The notes under the pieces are model-generated. The model worked only from the letters and a program-made list of their open reading frames with translations, did no database searches and was not told where the DNA came from. From NCBI GenBank assembly GCA_018136815.1, contig CM030933.1, forward strand, positions 3,273,144-3,337,143: a DNA stretch of 64,000 nt, written 5' to 3'. A program made the translations under genes and the position numbers. Numbering within the stretch: position 1 is the first letter of the stretch; the number at the start of each line of letters is the position of its first letter. Positions 1-13,976 of the stretch are shown piece by piece. The DNA comes from Isochrysis galbana (Eukaryota > Haptophyta > Isochrysidales > Isochrysidaceae).

Positions 1-3000
1 GACTGGGTGTATGGCGCGAAACACGTGCTCGTGCTCGTCTCTGTGTCGGATGTCGGCCAAGACAATTGGGTGCTAGCGGCGCGTTCCTTCAACGTAGTCC
101 CAGCCGTGCAGTCGCTTTCTCTTGGGGGAGTGGTCGCCCGTCGAGTCATGGTCTACATGTTCAAGTCGCTAGCGCCCACAGCCGATGGTCGGCCACAATT
201 CGGTCTCCGGTCCATCATGATTGACGGCTGCTTCGAGGCGGCCACTGATACCACTGAGAGCATCGAGTTCAAGAGCAGCTCGACACCCGAGGTATACAAC
301 GTCGTTCCTGCTCGTGGCAGCACGGCAGGCGGTACCTCCATTCTCATCAATGGTACTGGCTTTAGCAATTCGACCGCGGCTCTGAATGTGACCATCGCCG
401 GCATCGTTTGCGAGGTTACGGCGGTCTCTGAGCATGCCGTAGAGTGTACGACGGGCTACTACGGGCGCACCGACGCCACGAATCCGGGTACCGGCCTAGT
501 ACAGATCACTGTCGAAGGCTTCGGCGTGGCGACTGCGGGCGCCGCCGCGAGATACACGTATATTGACCTGTGGTCGCGCAACACTACATGGGGCGGCGGC
601 CCGCTTCCCATCGAGGGGGATACCGTAGTGATTCCCGCGGGCCAGAGCGTCTTGCTCGACGTCTCGCCGCCGAAGTTGCACGTGCTAATAATCCAGGGCA
701 GCCTCGTCTTCGACCGCGCAGACCTCAACCTAGATGCGCATTACATCTTTGTGCAAGGCGGCTCGCTCACAGTTGGCACCGAGTCCGAGCCTTTCTTGAA
801 CAAAGCTGTGATCACGCTGCATGGCACCCCAACCTCCCCGGAACTGCCCATCTACGGAGCTAAGGTGCTCGGCTGTCGAGGTTGCACGCTCGACTTGCAC
901 GGCGCGCCTACACTGCGTTCTTGGACCACCTTGAATGCCTCGGCGCCTGCGAATACGAGCGAGCTTTGGCTGCGTGAGCCCGTGGACTGGGCCGTCGACT
1001 CGTACGTCGTGGTCACCTCGACAAGCTGGGTCAAAGAGGAGGCCGAGAAGGTGCTTGTCACGGCTGTGGACTCGGACGGCTACCGCCTGCAGCTCGCCCA
1101 GCCCCTAGATTTCGATCATTTGGGTGAGACGCGCTTCTTCGACGGGCGCCCCGTCGAACTGCGCGCGGAGGTGGGCTTGCTCACGCGCAACGTCAAGGTG
1201 CAAGGTTCGGGGGTAGATTCTGACGAGCCTGCATTGTACGGAGCCCACATCATGCTGCATTCCAGTGGGGATGAGTCGCTCGTCGGCCGTTTCGAGAACA
1301 TTGAAATGACGAGAGTGGGGCAGGCCTTCCGCCTTGGCCGCTATCCGCTCCACTTCCACATGATCGGCACTGTGCGCGAGTCGTATATCCGCCACGTGTC
1401 AATCCATCGGACTTTTAACCGGGCCATCACGGTGCACGGCGTCCACTACCTGCGCGTGCATCACAACGTCGCATACGACGTCATGGGGCACACCTATTTC
1501 CTCGAGGATGGAATTGAAACCAAGAACACCTTCATCGGCAATCTCGGCGTCCTCACGCGCGCGTCCAATGCACTTCTCAGCACGGACCAAACACCCGCGA
1601 CTTTTTGGATCACCAACGGTGACAACACGTGGAGCGGCAATGTGGCGGCCGGCTCCGATAACTACGGCTTTTGGTTCAAGCCTTCAATCATCCCCGACGG
1701 CGCATCCGAGGGCACGCCGGAGGCCCAGGGTGTGTGTCCCCAGGGCATGCCCCTCGGCCTCTTCACCGACAACGTCGCGCACTCCAACGGCCGGTACGGC
1801 CTACGCATCTACGACAACAACGACGGCTGGTACCCGCGCGAACGACCGTGTAGCCCCGTCGGGCCCTCGAACCAGTTCCTCCCGATGGTCTTCTCCCGCT
1901 TTTTGACCTATCGCAACATGATTAATGGCGCTCAGATCTCTCGCGTGGCTGCGCTCGTCTTCTCCGACTGGCAGGTCGTCGACAATGGATTACGTGGTTT
2001 TGAGATGCCCGGCGCGCAAGGTGGGATCTTCCGCTCCGCATGGGGCACCAACTACCTAGAAAATGTATTGCTTGTGGGCACGACTCCGGAGTCGGAGGGT
2101 AGGGGAGACCGAATGGGCATTGAGACTGCCGCATGGCACCGCCTCACAGTGCGCAACACCACCTTCGTGAACTATGCGGAATCAGGCGTCTACGCCGTAA
2201 CGGGCCTTGCCAAGCTGCATTTCACGCCCGAGGGTGGGGGCTGGGAGACCCGGTTCGAGGGCATTCGATGGGTCAATTCGCCTCGGCGCACCTTCTGGCG
2301 TCATCAGCACGAGGCCGTCTTCTACGACGTGGATGGCACCTTCTCCGACCTGGATCCGCCTGTGCGCGGGTCTTCCGTCGTCGCCTCGACCCCATTGCTT
2401 AGTGACGTAACCCACGCTCCTTTTCCGGAGTGCGTGCGTGATGACCGGTACTCAGGCGGTGGTGAGGGGTTGCCAGGGCTCGTGTGTCGCGGGCTGCGCT
2501 TCGTTCGTGTTGCACTTGGGGACGCGCTACCCGACAACGCTCTGAACTTCGTCGACGTGCTGGTCCGCTTCGCGGGTACGCGCACCCCGTTTGTGCGGGA
2601 AGACGACGCCGCGTACTTACAGGACAAGTGGAGGCCGCTAGATGACCTCTTCCTCATAAGCATGGATGCCACAGCGAGCCCGATGGTGGCGTCGCCCGTC
2701 GGCGCCCAAATCCTCGTCAGCGCCTCCGGCACTTGGGAGCAAGGTTTCCCCAGCGCCGGAGGCCGGGCGACCTTTGAGTTCACGAGCAGGCAGTGCTCCT
2801 ACATTGGTCAATCGCCGTGCCCCACCGTTGTCACCACCCGCACGGGTAACCTTAGTTCTGATGGAGCCATGCTCGAGTGGTCGGACGACTTCAAGCCGTG
2901 GGTCCGCTGCGAGTTGCGTCCTGACCTGTGCGTCGGACCCACGCGCTACACCGATGTGCCCACTATGCGAGTGCCCTTCAATACCAAGCGGCGTACGATT

Positions 3001-6000
3001 GTTCCAGGGTATGAATTCGTCGCGCCTGTCAATCGCCTCTACGAACTAGAGTGGGATCTCCCCGAGTGGGAGCGCGTTGACGTGGCCCACTATCGCCTAG
3101 GCGTCGGCGAGCTTCAGCCGGGTGAGTGGCTCGCAATCCGCTCTGCGCCCTCGGTGCAATTGCCGGAATCCCTCAGTCTGGACTTCGAATCCGCTCCAGC
3201 ATCCAATGTCGACCTAGGTCGACTTCCGCTCCCGGAGGAGGACGCTAGCATCGCGGAGAGGCTCGCGGCCTTTGCCGCCCCGCCGGCAACCGGCACCAAC
3301 GCGTCCGTGGGCCTTCGTCACCAGCTTGCCGTTAGCGTCGATGGTGATGCCAACGTTGTTGATCACGCCGGCGGCGGCGCGAACCTCGCCGCCGTCGATG
3401 GAGCCTTCGTATCGAGAACGCGAGGAGCGGTCGTCTTCAACGGCCCAGAAGGTGCATCTGGTAGCGCGATCCTCTCCGGGTTGGACTGGTTGGCTGGAGC
3501 TTCTGAACTCACGATCGAATTGTGGGTAAGCGCCGCGGGCCTGAGTACGGGGGGCTCCGGCGTCTTGTTCGAGGCGAATGACGGCACATACGCTCTTAGG
3601 ATCCGCCTCGATGGCTTTGCGCCTTCCGTGCATTTTTCCGACGGAGGTTCAAATAGCATGGTCGCGCATTCTCGACGCCTACGTGCTGGTGTGCGCCAGG
3701 TTGTTACTACGGTGTCTCACAGCAAGCTGACCCTTTTCGTTGATGGCGAACAAGTGGCGGTCACTTCGACTAATAAGCCTCTGCCCTCTGTGAGCACTGC
3801 AACGCTTTTCACGGGCGCACTTCGCGCGGAGCTTCATGCCCTCCACATTTTCAGCATCAACCTGCCGGCGGACGAGATTCACGACCGTTACCACGCCACG
3901 ACGCCCTACCTTCCGGCCGCTACTGGTGAATGGCATCGAGACAATGCGACGCGTACGGGCACCTTCCTTATCCGCGACCCAGCCATGTGCACCTACGATT
4001 GGTGGGATCCTTGCATTGAAGAAAAGGGCACCTACAGCGAGGTGGTCAACGCGCCCGACCTTCCGCCCCTGCAAATTGTCGATGGCCGCACAGTGTACAT
4101 GTGGTCGGACCCACGCGCGTGGAACGGCACCATGCCCGAGCCAGGCGATAGCGTGACAATAGATGCCGACAAGCATATCATCATCGACGTGAATCCGCCT
4201 GAGCTTGAGGGCATCACGGTCTATGGTGGGCTTGAGTGCCTCAACAACGGTACCGACGTGACGCTTCGCGCCGTGTGGATCTTCGTGCGCGGCCTTGCAA
4301 ATTTCACGTGCGGCTCGCCTGACAATCCGATCAATGGCACATTCACAGTGGCGCTTTCCGGCGACCGGTACACCACCGGAATCACGTTTTCAGACAGGAA
4401 CTACGGCGCGAAGCTCTTGCTTTCTATGGGTACCGTCAGCCTGCATGGACGTGTGCCATCCCCCACATGGACAAGGCTCAATGCAACGGCAGAGGCGGGT
4501 GCCACTGAAATCGTCCTCACCACGACCGTCGACTGGCTGCCGGGCGACGAGATCGTGATCGCCTCTACGTCGTACGAGAGCGCAGAGGCCGAACAGGCCG
4601 TCGTTTCCGATGTATTCATTGTGAACGGTGCCAACGGGGTCAACGTTAGCATCTTGCGCCTAATGGAGCCTCTCGCACACCGCCACCTAGGCGTTGAAGA
4701 GGAGCACGGTGGGCGACGTATTGAGATGCGAGCCGAGGTGGGCGTGCTCACCCGCGACATCCGCTTCTACGGCACTGATTCCGACGAAGCGCCGCAGTAC
4801 CGCTCGCTATACGATGGAGAGACGGGCGCTCGAATAATCTCCACCAAGTACCGCTCGTTCAGTGTCATGGGCTACGTCGAGGATATCGGTGTACTCCAGA
4901 TGGCGGGCGTGTCCTTGTGGCGAGGCGGCGTCGGCGGCTATGACGACCGGCCCTCCATTGGGATTTTTGACGTCGGCATGGACGGGGAGAGGTCCTTCCT
5001 CGAGGGTTGCGTGGTCAGCGTCAGCTACAACGTCGGCGTCCAAATCCGCCAAACTGGGGGAGTGACATTCAGCGACAATATCCTTTATTCCACTCTCGGC
5101 TCCAATGTCAAGGCCGAGTCAACCGGCAACATCTACCTTCGCAATCTTGGCCTAAGCGCTGTGACCCGGCTAACTTACCGTGGACGCGACAGCCGTTCGA
5201 CCGCTGACAAGCCGCACTGGACCGACTACGTGGCCAACTTTGACATGCGCCCTGGGTCGCCTGGTAGGAGGCTCCTCATCAACTGGTGTGGATGCGCCGA
5301 GGACCCGCGGACCGCAGACGAAGCTGCTTGCGTCTGCCAGGCCTCTTCAACGGAGGGCAACATCATGATCGGCAACGCAGCCGCTGGCTCCGAACGGATC
5401 GGCTTCAAGTTTTCCGTCCCACCGTCTAGATGCAAGGACCCGTCGTGGGTATTCGAGGACAACGTAGCGCACTCGCACTCGTCGCTCGGCTTCGGCGCGC
5501 ACTTCTCGCCCTGGGCCGACTGCGTAGAGGTGGTGCGCCTCACGGTCTACCGAGTGTGGACAATGGCCGTCTTCGGATCCGTCGAGTACGACTCGATGAC
5601 GTTCGTTGATCTTCGCGTCGCCGACTCCAAGACGGGCATTTATTGGCAAACAGGTGGCCCCAGCCCTACTAAGCATATGCTCGCATCGCCGGCCAAACGC
5701 ACCGTTGTACGGAGTGGCCTGTTCCTTGGCCGCAGCCTTTCGAACGCAGAATGCAGCGACGAGTGTCTCGCCTCGGGCGCGGGCGTAGAGAGATGCATCG
5801 GCCGGCCAGCCAAGGTTGATCGGTGGGCATGGGCACCAACTCGCGATCAAAATGCCTTATTCCACTTCACCCAAGGCGCCGGCATCGCTGGCAAGGTCCC
5901 ACACAAGAAGCCGTGGCATGCGGGGGGCGATGCCTATCCTAGCCTCTCGGCCAACTTCCGTGTCATTGACACAACATTTGCTCGGTTCGGCGAGTCGCAA

Positions 6001-9000
6001 TGCGGCGTCGCATCTCACATCGTCGAGTCATCGCCGGTCATTGCTGAGGTGCAGGCGCCTATGTTCTTCGCGGGCCTCGATCTTATCGAAGTTAACCGCT
6101 CAACCCTCATCAAATTCCACCACCCGTTGCGTCGCTGGATTTCTATCGACGACTGCGTCACGATGGACTGCGACGGCCCGAAATTCAATTTACTACATGA
6201 CTTAGATGGCTCGCTCACGGGAGGCGGTGCCAACTCGTCGATCATCGCCGAAGCTGAGTTCGTGAACGAATTTCGCAGCGACGGCGTAACACCGACCGGA
6301 TACGGTATCCCAGCGAAAGTCCTCTACGATTCCAACCCCTTTGGTCGGCGCCAGCTTGACGTTGAGCAAAACCTTGACGCGCAGCGACGCTTGCAATCTG
6401 CAAGTACGGCGCGGACCGAGGCAGAAATCGCGTATAGTGGCTACGGCGTCTACCGCGAGGGTTGCACACACCAGCCCCTATGGAACGCCTACGAGTGCCG
6501 CACTGAGGAGACCGCGAACGCTACGGGTGGCACCCTCATCCCAGCAAGACTTGTCATCGAATCGTTGGACAAGGATACTGAAGACCGATCGCTAGTGCCG
6601 GTGTCGCTCATCAGCGGCGGCTATGTGACGCTAATGAACGGGGGTATGGATCACGGTTGGTGCTTTGGTTACACGTGCCTGCGGCGCCTGAGTACGTTCC
6701 ACACCACCGTCATGCTCAATCGTCAGTATGATTTGACCTTCTCGGGGACAAACCCACAGTCTCTCAGGCTAATGATGCCACAAGCACCGGCGGACGCGCG
6801 GGTACTCGTCGCACTATGGTACAGTTCACCAAATAAGCTGGAGGTTTACCAGAACGGAAATTACGTCCCTGATCTCAATCCGTCTTCCTATGGCGACAAC
6901 CTCAATATGCCGACGCTTCAGAGCCCATGCGGCAGCAACGCCTACGTCGCCTCGCACCAAAAGCTTTACCTGCTACTTTGCGGCGACCAGATGAGTGGCA
7001 CAGGCGGGCTCACGGTCCGGACAGTCCCGATCATAGTGCTCTCCATCGGCGTTGAGGTCAGTGTCGAGGACTTCTTTGACCCCGACACCTTGGTGAGGAA
7101 CATTTGCTCTTTGCTCCAAGTGTCGCCAGACCGTATCAAGATCGTCTCAATTGTTGCCGGAAGCGCCGAACTCACTTTGCAGCTTGAAGGCGAGGACCCG
7201 TGCGAATCGCTCAATTGTGGCGACCACGGCAGTTGCGATGCGGAGCAAGGAGAGTGCACGTGCGACGCGGGATGGACAACGCCAGCAAGCGGCACCTGCG
7301 AGGACTGCGCATGCACGCAGATGGTTTGCCACGAGTCCTGCGTCACTTGTTCCCTTCCTGGCGACGTAACTAGTGAGTGTCTAACTTGCCCCGTTGATCG
7401 ACCTCTGCGCAATAAGGGCCTGTGTGTTTCTGCCTGCGATGGCGGACTGTACGCCGATGATTCGGGCATGTGTCAACCCTGCCATGTGAGTTGCGCTCAG
7501 TGCTCTGGCCCCGAGGCGAATGAGTGCACCCGGTGCACATCGTTCCAAAACTTGCTCGATGGCACTTGCCTAAGAATCGGCGAGCAATGTCCGGTCGGGT
7601 ACTATGCCGATGCTGAGCGCGTCTGTCAGAAATGCGACTCCTCGTGCGCAGCATGCGATGGCAAGGGCAGTGCCTCGTGCACCGCATGCGCAGAGGACGC
7701 GTGCGCCTATCAAGGAGCATGTCCATCGACACGTAGGCCGTTCTTGCTTGGCGGTGTTTGCTTGTCCTCTCCGCCGGTCGGTTATTACGCCAGCGGCCTC
7801 GATGTATTCCCCTGCGACGCCGCTTGCAAGAGCTGCCGTGGGCCGAGCAGCGTTTTGGACGCAAAGAACTGCCTAGAGTGTGCGCAGAATGCCGAGCCCG
7901 GCGTAATTTGTGGCATTGATCCGAGCCGCTGCATGCCGGGTTGCAAGCTCATATGCGATGCCGGCAGCTTTCTCTCGGGGGACGGTGTCACGTGTGAGCC
8001 TTGCCACAACTCGTGCAAGAGCTGTAGCGGAGCAAGTGCATCTGATTGCCTTTCTTGCAAGTCGACTGAGTTTGGTCTGCCTGCGCTAAGTGCCGGCTCT
8101 TGCCTCGCCGAGTGCCCCGAGGGTGAGTACCTCGCGCCCAATCAGGCGTGTGCAACGTGCGACCACACGTGCAGCACCTGCAACGGTGGTGCGGCCACAG
8201 ATTGCGTGGCTTGCGCCGCTGCCACTCCATTCTCACACGAGGGCATATGTGTCGCGGCATGCCCAGCGGGCACTGCAGCTGACGCCTCCGACACGTGCCT
8301 GCCGTGCGCGTCCGAGTGCTCCACGTGCAGCTCGCCATCCGCATCCACATCGTGCACCTCCTGTGCGGCGGATGGCCTTACGCCCTGGCTTGGGGTGGAC
8401 GGCCGTTGCCTCAGCACTTGTCAGCCTGGCTCATTCGGCATTACTTCTGAAATTACGAGCGAGCGGCGATGCCTTGCTTGCGACGCATCTTGCTTGCGCT
8501 GTGGCGGCGATGGCCCCGCGGGTTGCACAGCATGCCGGAGCTCCGAAGTGCTTGTCGATGGGCGTTGTGCTGCCACCACCAAGAATATTTCCAACTCCGC
8601 CGAAGCGTACGATGACCTTTTGATGACAGCTAGCAAATTTAGCAGCCTCGCTTCCATCGGTGGCCTCGATATGGGCTACAGTCTCACTAAGGTCGGTCTG
8701 CAGATGCCGCCGCCGATCCCCACCGCGAAGAGTACCGTGCTCGCCGGTCGAGGCGCGCAGAGCACAATTCAAGTTATCACGCTCACAGGCGAGGCGAATT
8801 GGGGTGGGTCGTACACGCTCACTTTCAATGGCGAGACTACTGAGAAGCCCATCGATCTGCAAGACGACGCTGATGTGGTGCAGCTTTTATTGCAGTCGCT
8901 GCTGACCGTTGGCAGCACGGATGTACAGGTGAACGCCACGGCCCACGATGACTTCACTCATTCCATCGAGATCGAGGTCACGTTCACTTCGGCAGGCACG

Positions 9001-11979
9001 CCACTGAACAAGGGCGAATTGCCTTTAATCGGCGTAAACACGTCGCAAATTGCTGGGTTTACGAGCCTAACGGTCGTCACGAGCGTCGTCGGACTTCCGG
9101 AGGCGAATTACACCTACGAAGAGCAGACGTTGCACGTGCATGCTGTCGCACTCGCATACGCTGCGAACGGCAGCATGGCGGGCGGCGCTATGCTATGCTT
9201 CCAAGGCGCTTGCACTGCGCCGCTCGCGCCCACCGTTAGCGCTGCCGCCTGTTTCGCAGCCCTTACCGAGCTCGACACCGTTGGGGAGGTGGAGGTGTTC
9301 GAGTCTAGCGTGAGCAGCACAGGTCGCAGTCTTATCGTTCGCTTCTATCCCGACGGCAACCCGCCTCATTTTGGACCGCAAGAGCTTATCAGTCTCAACA
9401 CCTCTCAAGTCTTCGTCCAGGGAGCGGTGCCGGAAATTGAGGACCTCTGGTCCATCGAGCGCACCATCATCGGCAAGTCTCCTTACGATGACGACCAAGA
9501 GGAGCCGGCTCCGGACACCAATGTTAGTGCCCCAGCCGACCTGCCGTTCGCGCAAGTGGTGCACGTTTGTGGTAATGGGATTCGCACCACGGCCGAGCAG
9601 TGCGATGATAATTCGACGCTCGGAGGCGACGGTTGCGATCCGTTCTGCAACATCGAGCGAGGGTGGACGTGCCGGAGCGCCAGCCTCATTGACGGCGTGG
9701 GCGGCCGGGACGAATGCACACCGGTTTGTGGCGATGGCCTCCGCATCACTGGCAGGCTCATGCGCGAGTTGTGCGACGATAATAACACGATTGCCGGTGA
9801 CGGCTGCAGCCCCTCTTGCGAGGTCGAGCCCGGCTTCTTCTGTTCTGGCGGATCCTCCAAGACCAAAGACGTGTGCCGCACTGTATGTGGCGATGGCCTG
9901 CGCGTCGGCGACGAGGTGTGTGACGATGGCGACTCCGCGTCGTCAGCCTGCGTCGCTTGTTCGACCATCGCTGACGGCTGGACGTGTTCGGGTGGCTCCG
10001 CAAGTGCCCCGGACACGTGCGAGCCGTGCCACGAAAGCTGCGCCACGTGCTCGGGGCCTGGTAGCAACGAGTGCATCTCTTGCACGCCGGCTTTTCCCTT
10101 TTCCGATGGCACCAAGTGTGTGGCTTCCTGCACAGCGGTGGGCAAATATGCAACGGAGAGCTCTGTGAACGGCGTGCTCATCCACGCTTGTGCGCCATGT
10201 GACGCCAGCTGCGGCACTTGCAGTGGCCCCGGGGATAGCGCTTGCCTGACATGCGACGCTCTTTCTACCCGGCCCTTCCATCGTGAATCCACATGTTTGG
10301 AGAACTGCCCCTCTGGCACATTTGTGGAGCTAGACGCGGCGACGGGCCTGCTCTCCTGTGTGCCATGTCACAGCTCGTGTCACACCTGCGTGGCTGGCCA
10401 ATCCACCGCGTGTGCGTCGTGCCCTATGACCGAGACACCGTACGCCGATGGCGGCGCGTGCGTGGCCGTGTGCCCGGACGGCACCTTCGCCAACGAAAAC
10501 CGCACCTGCACCTCGTGTAATGACGCGTGTAACACGTGTAATGGCCCACTATCAACCCATTGCACGAGCTGCAAGGAGGGCGGTAGCCTATCGGGTGGCG
10601 CGTGCGGTTACTCTTGTGATTTGGGCATGTACCTGGACTCAAACGGGGCTTGCATTGCCTGTGACTCGACCTGCAAAACGTGCGCCCTTGCTGATGGAGG
10701 GGCGCAGGTACGCTGCTCCAGCTGTGACCTCACCAACCCCGATGCTTTCTTCCTCCACGATGGGGGGTGCGTTGCCGCCTGCCCCGAAGGCACGTATGTG
10801 GACAATCGCATGCATTGCTTGCCATGCGACGCTTCGTGCGGCACGTGTAATGGTGGCACCTCGAGCGACTGCCTTAGCTGCAACCCGACCGCCGCCGCAA
10901 AGTTCGCCGATGGCACGAAATGCTTGACCTCGTGCCCTTCAAGCATGTTCGCCAACGCCAACCTCGACTGCCAGGCGTGCTCCACGGCCTGCCGCACGTG
11001 CGACGGCAGCTCTTCCACTGATTGCACTAGCTGTCCGTCTATCGCACCATACAATTACGAGGGCGAGTGCCGCGCAGCCTGTCCGTCGGGGCACTACGCC
11101 ACTGGAAGCGACACCTGCGACGCATGTGATGCCTCGTGCGCAGAATGCTCCGGTCCCGGGACATCGCAGTGCACGAAGTGCCCAGCACACCTGCCGCACT
11201 TCCACGACGGCAGCTGCAAATGCGACAGCGGCTACACTGCAAGCGCCAATTCGTGCACGGATATTGATGAGTGCGCCCTCGGAACACACAACTGCTATGA
11301 AGCAACCCTTTGCGTCAATACCCTCGGCTCCTTTTCCTGCACATGTCCGGCCGGCTACGATGATGTTGCCGGTGACGGCACCGACTGCGTCGACATCAAT
11401 GAATGCGCGGCAAGCGAGCTGAACGATTGCGATCCTAGGGCAATTTGCAAGAATACCGACGGCTCGTACGAATGCGCGTGCTCCGCGGCAGGCTTCGAGG
11501 GCAACGGCTATGTGTGTTGGGACGTGGACGAGTGCCTCGTTGGCACGCACCAGTGCGCCCCCGAGGGGGCGCAATGCGTCAATACGATCGGTACTTACAG
11601 GTGCTTTTGCCGCTCAGGATGGAGGGGCGACGGTGCAACCTGCACCAACATTGATGAGTGCGCGGAAGGCATTGACACGTGCGATCGCTCGCGTGCAACG
11701 TGCATAGATCTGCCCGGATCGTTCTCTTGTTCGTGCAACGACGGGTTTGGAGGGGACGGCGTCGTCTGCCATGCTCCGCCGCCACTGCCTCCTCCTCTCT
11801 TACCCCCCGAGTCACCTCCGTCACCGCCTTCGCCGCCCTCGCTGCCGCCAAGCCCGCCAGCGCCGCCGCCGCCGCCAAGCCTTCCGCCCCCACCGAGCAA
11901 GCCGCCGCTGCCAAGCCCGCCGCTTGAGCCGCCCGCCTCTCCGCCACCGCCGCCGAGCAAACCTCCATCTCCCCCACCT

Positions 11980-12014
<35 letters not shown>

Positions 12015-13671
12015 CTCACCGCCGCCGCCCTCGCCGCCGCCGCCGCCGCCTCCACCCTCGCCGCCCTCGCCGCCTTCGGCACCGCCGCCGCCCTCGCCGC
12101 CCACGCCGCCACCTTCGTCTCCGTCCCCGCCATCACCACCACCATCACCACCATCACCACCCTCTCCGCCACCGCCGTCTACTCCACCACCGAGCCCCAG
12201 ACCGCTGCCACCGCCGCCCTCGATTCCCGACGGCGCCGCAGTGGTGTACGACGTGACCTTCGACGTGACCGTCGCAAGCACGGTTGACGACTTCAATCAG
12301 ACGGCTTACAAAGAAAGCCTCTCCGAGCTCATCAGCGTGCCCATCGAGCACATCGAGATTACCATCATCGCGGCTAGTGTGCGCGTTGTCGCGACCATTC
12401 GTGTGATAGGCGATGAGGTGCGTGACGCGCTGACGATAGCCACAGAGGTGGCCTCGGTGCTCTCTTCTCTAGACGTCAGCGGCGCCTCGACGAGCTTGGG
12501 AATGTTGGTGCAGGCGATTGGAGGTACTGCAATCGCCGAGGTCATCTTGCCCGCGCCAACGCCTCCCCCCGTGACTCCACTTGGTGCTCCAAGCGCCGGG
12601 CAGGCGAGCACGCCGGCGACCAACGTCGGCCTTGTCGTAGGGCTTTCGGTGGTGGCGTTTTTATTCACCTTGATCGTTTTGGCCCTCGTTGTGTGCTGTC
12701 GCAAACGCTCGGATAAGGTCCGCTTCAAGGTGTTCTTGCGGCGAAGCGAAGTTGCGGCGCCTGTGGGCGCAATACGCAAGGCGAGCAGCCCGGTGCCCAA
12801 GTCGGAAACCCCCGCACGCCAGCTAGGCCAAGAAGGGAAGGGGGCGGATGTTGGGGTCGCCGATGATGTCGCCGTCTCCAGTGCCACGCCACATGTAACA
12901 TGTGTTGACAATGCGAGCCGCTCGTCGACGGCGCAAGGCACTCCAACGATGTCGTCCCCGACGGTTGGGTTGGCCGACGCGAATGCGGCCGTCAGCGTGC
13001 GAAGCACTGCGGCGCTGTCGAAGACTCCTAGCCGTGATGCGGCTATCCCACCGGTTGCACTAGTCGTGTCGCCAACGCCGCCGCCACCTCTACCTTCGAT
13101 AGACCACCCTTCCGCATCTGCTCCCGAGGACGAAGTCCGCCCCTTCCAGGAGGAGTCGCGGGTGCGTGAAAGTGTCAAATCCTTGCTTGAGCCCGTGCAC
13201 GCAGGAGCTCTCTCTTCTTCCCCTTCGAAGCCGAAGCTCCCGAAGTTGATGCGCCCTCCCAGCTCTCAGCTCTTGGAGGAAAGCAAAGTTGGCGTGCCCA
13301 CTCGTGGATCACTAGATGCTGTGCCACTAGGTAACATAACCGTGCCCAAAGCCGACAATGACAACGCCTCGTCGCCCAGCTCGCCCGAAGAAAAAGAGAG
13401 GGTCCCCGCTGGGGATTCCACCCGCAGATCGTCGGAGTCCCGGCGCTCGAGCCGACACAGCCGCTCCGGCAGCCGGCCCGTCACTCCTCTCGCACTGCGT
13501 GGCATCTACAATGATCACGCCTCGCGCGTTAGCCCAGTACCGGGAGCATCACCCAACGATGATTCGTCTGATTCTGCGTCTTCAGCCGGCAACTCAACCA
13601 AGACCAAACGTTTCTCCTTCAGCGCTCGGCCCAAGATTCGACCGGCCCCCACGCTTCCGACTAAGAAGTGA
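1..13671 (+). CDS. Giant G8/IPT/EGF type I membrane protein (3' part)
   Basis: The frame is open at the window edge, so the N-terminus is missing; at least 4556 codons run without an intron to TGA at 13669-13671. Counting residues from nt 7: IPT/TIG-like fold (about 93-185), G8 domain (188-345) followed by a right-handed beta-helix-like stretch, LamG-like domain (1120-1295), second G8 (1362-1530) with a second beta-helix stretch, growth-factor-receptor Cys repeats (2400-2858), three DUF4215-type repeats with CGNG/CGDG...CDDN/CDDG motifs (3188-3335), more Cys repeats (3337-3752), four calcium-binding EGF domains (DIDECA, DINECA, DVDECL, NIDECA; 3752-3921), a (P)nS-rich stalk (3922-4075), a SEA-like segment, one transmembrane helix (about 4207-4233) followed by CCRKR, and a roughly 320-residue Ser/Pro cytoplasmic tail. 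G8 plus beta-helix is the architecture of fibrocystin-L/TMEM2/CEMIP proteins. A cell-surface adhesion or glycan-processing role is inference; the substrate is unknown. Confidence 0.9.
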
Positions 13672-13976
13672 TGCCCCAGCATACAAGGGCCTTTGGGCGG
13701 CTCCCATGGCCAGCGAGGGCCGAGCGTGGGAGAGGCAAGGGGGCCGGGGGCCAGGGGCTGAGCCCTAGCCTCCAATGCATGGGCTAGCACAATTGTTCGT
13801 CAGGCGATCTTCGACCGCCGCCGCCACCATCTCCCCCGTCTCTGTCCCCTCCGCCGCCCTCGCCTCAGCCTCCCTCGCCGCCACCGCCTTCACCGCCGCC
13901 GCCCTCGCTGCCACCGCCTTGCTCCGCCGCCGCCCTCCTCGCTGCCGCCGCCGCCCTCCTCGCTGCCACCGCCATT
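13672..13976. repeat. 3' flank with (CCG/CTC)n triplet tract
   Basis: After the stop codon there is about 140 bp of unique sequence, then a CCGCCG/CCGCCCTCG low-complexity tract (about 13812-13976) that resembles the Pro-rich stalk coding region of the gene just upstream (11770-12230). It ends where the retrotransposon fragment begins. Reading frames through it are low-complexity shadows and are not called as genes. Confidence 0.6.

Noticed and set aside
11579-12296. Gly-rich and Ala-rich minus-strand ORFs within the giant gene
   Set aside because: They are antisense shadows of the Pro-rich stalk.
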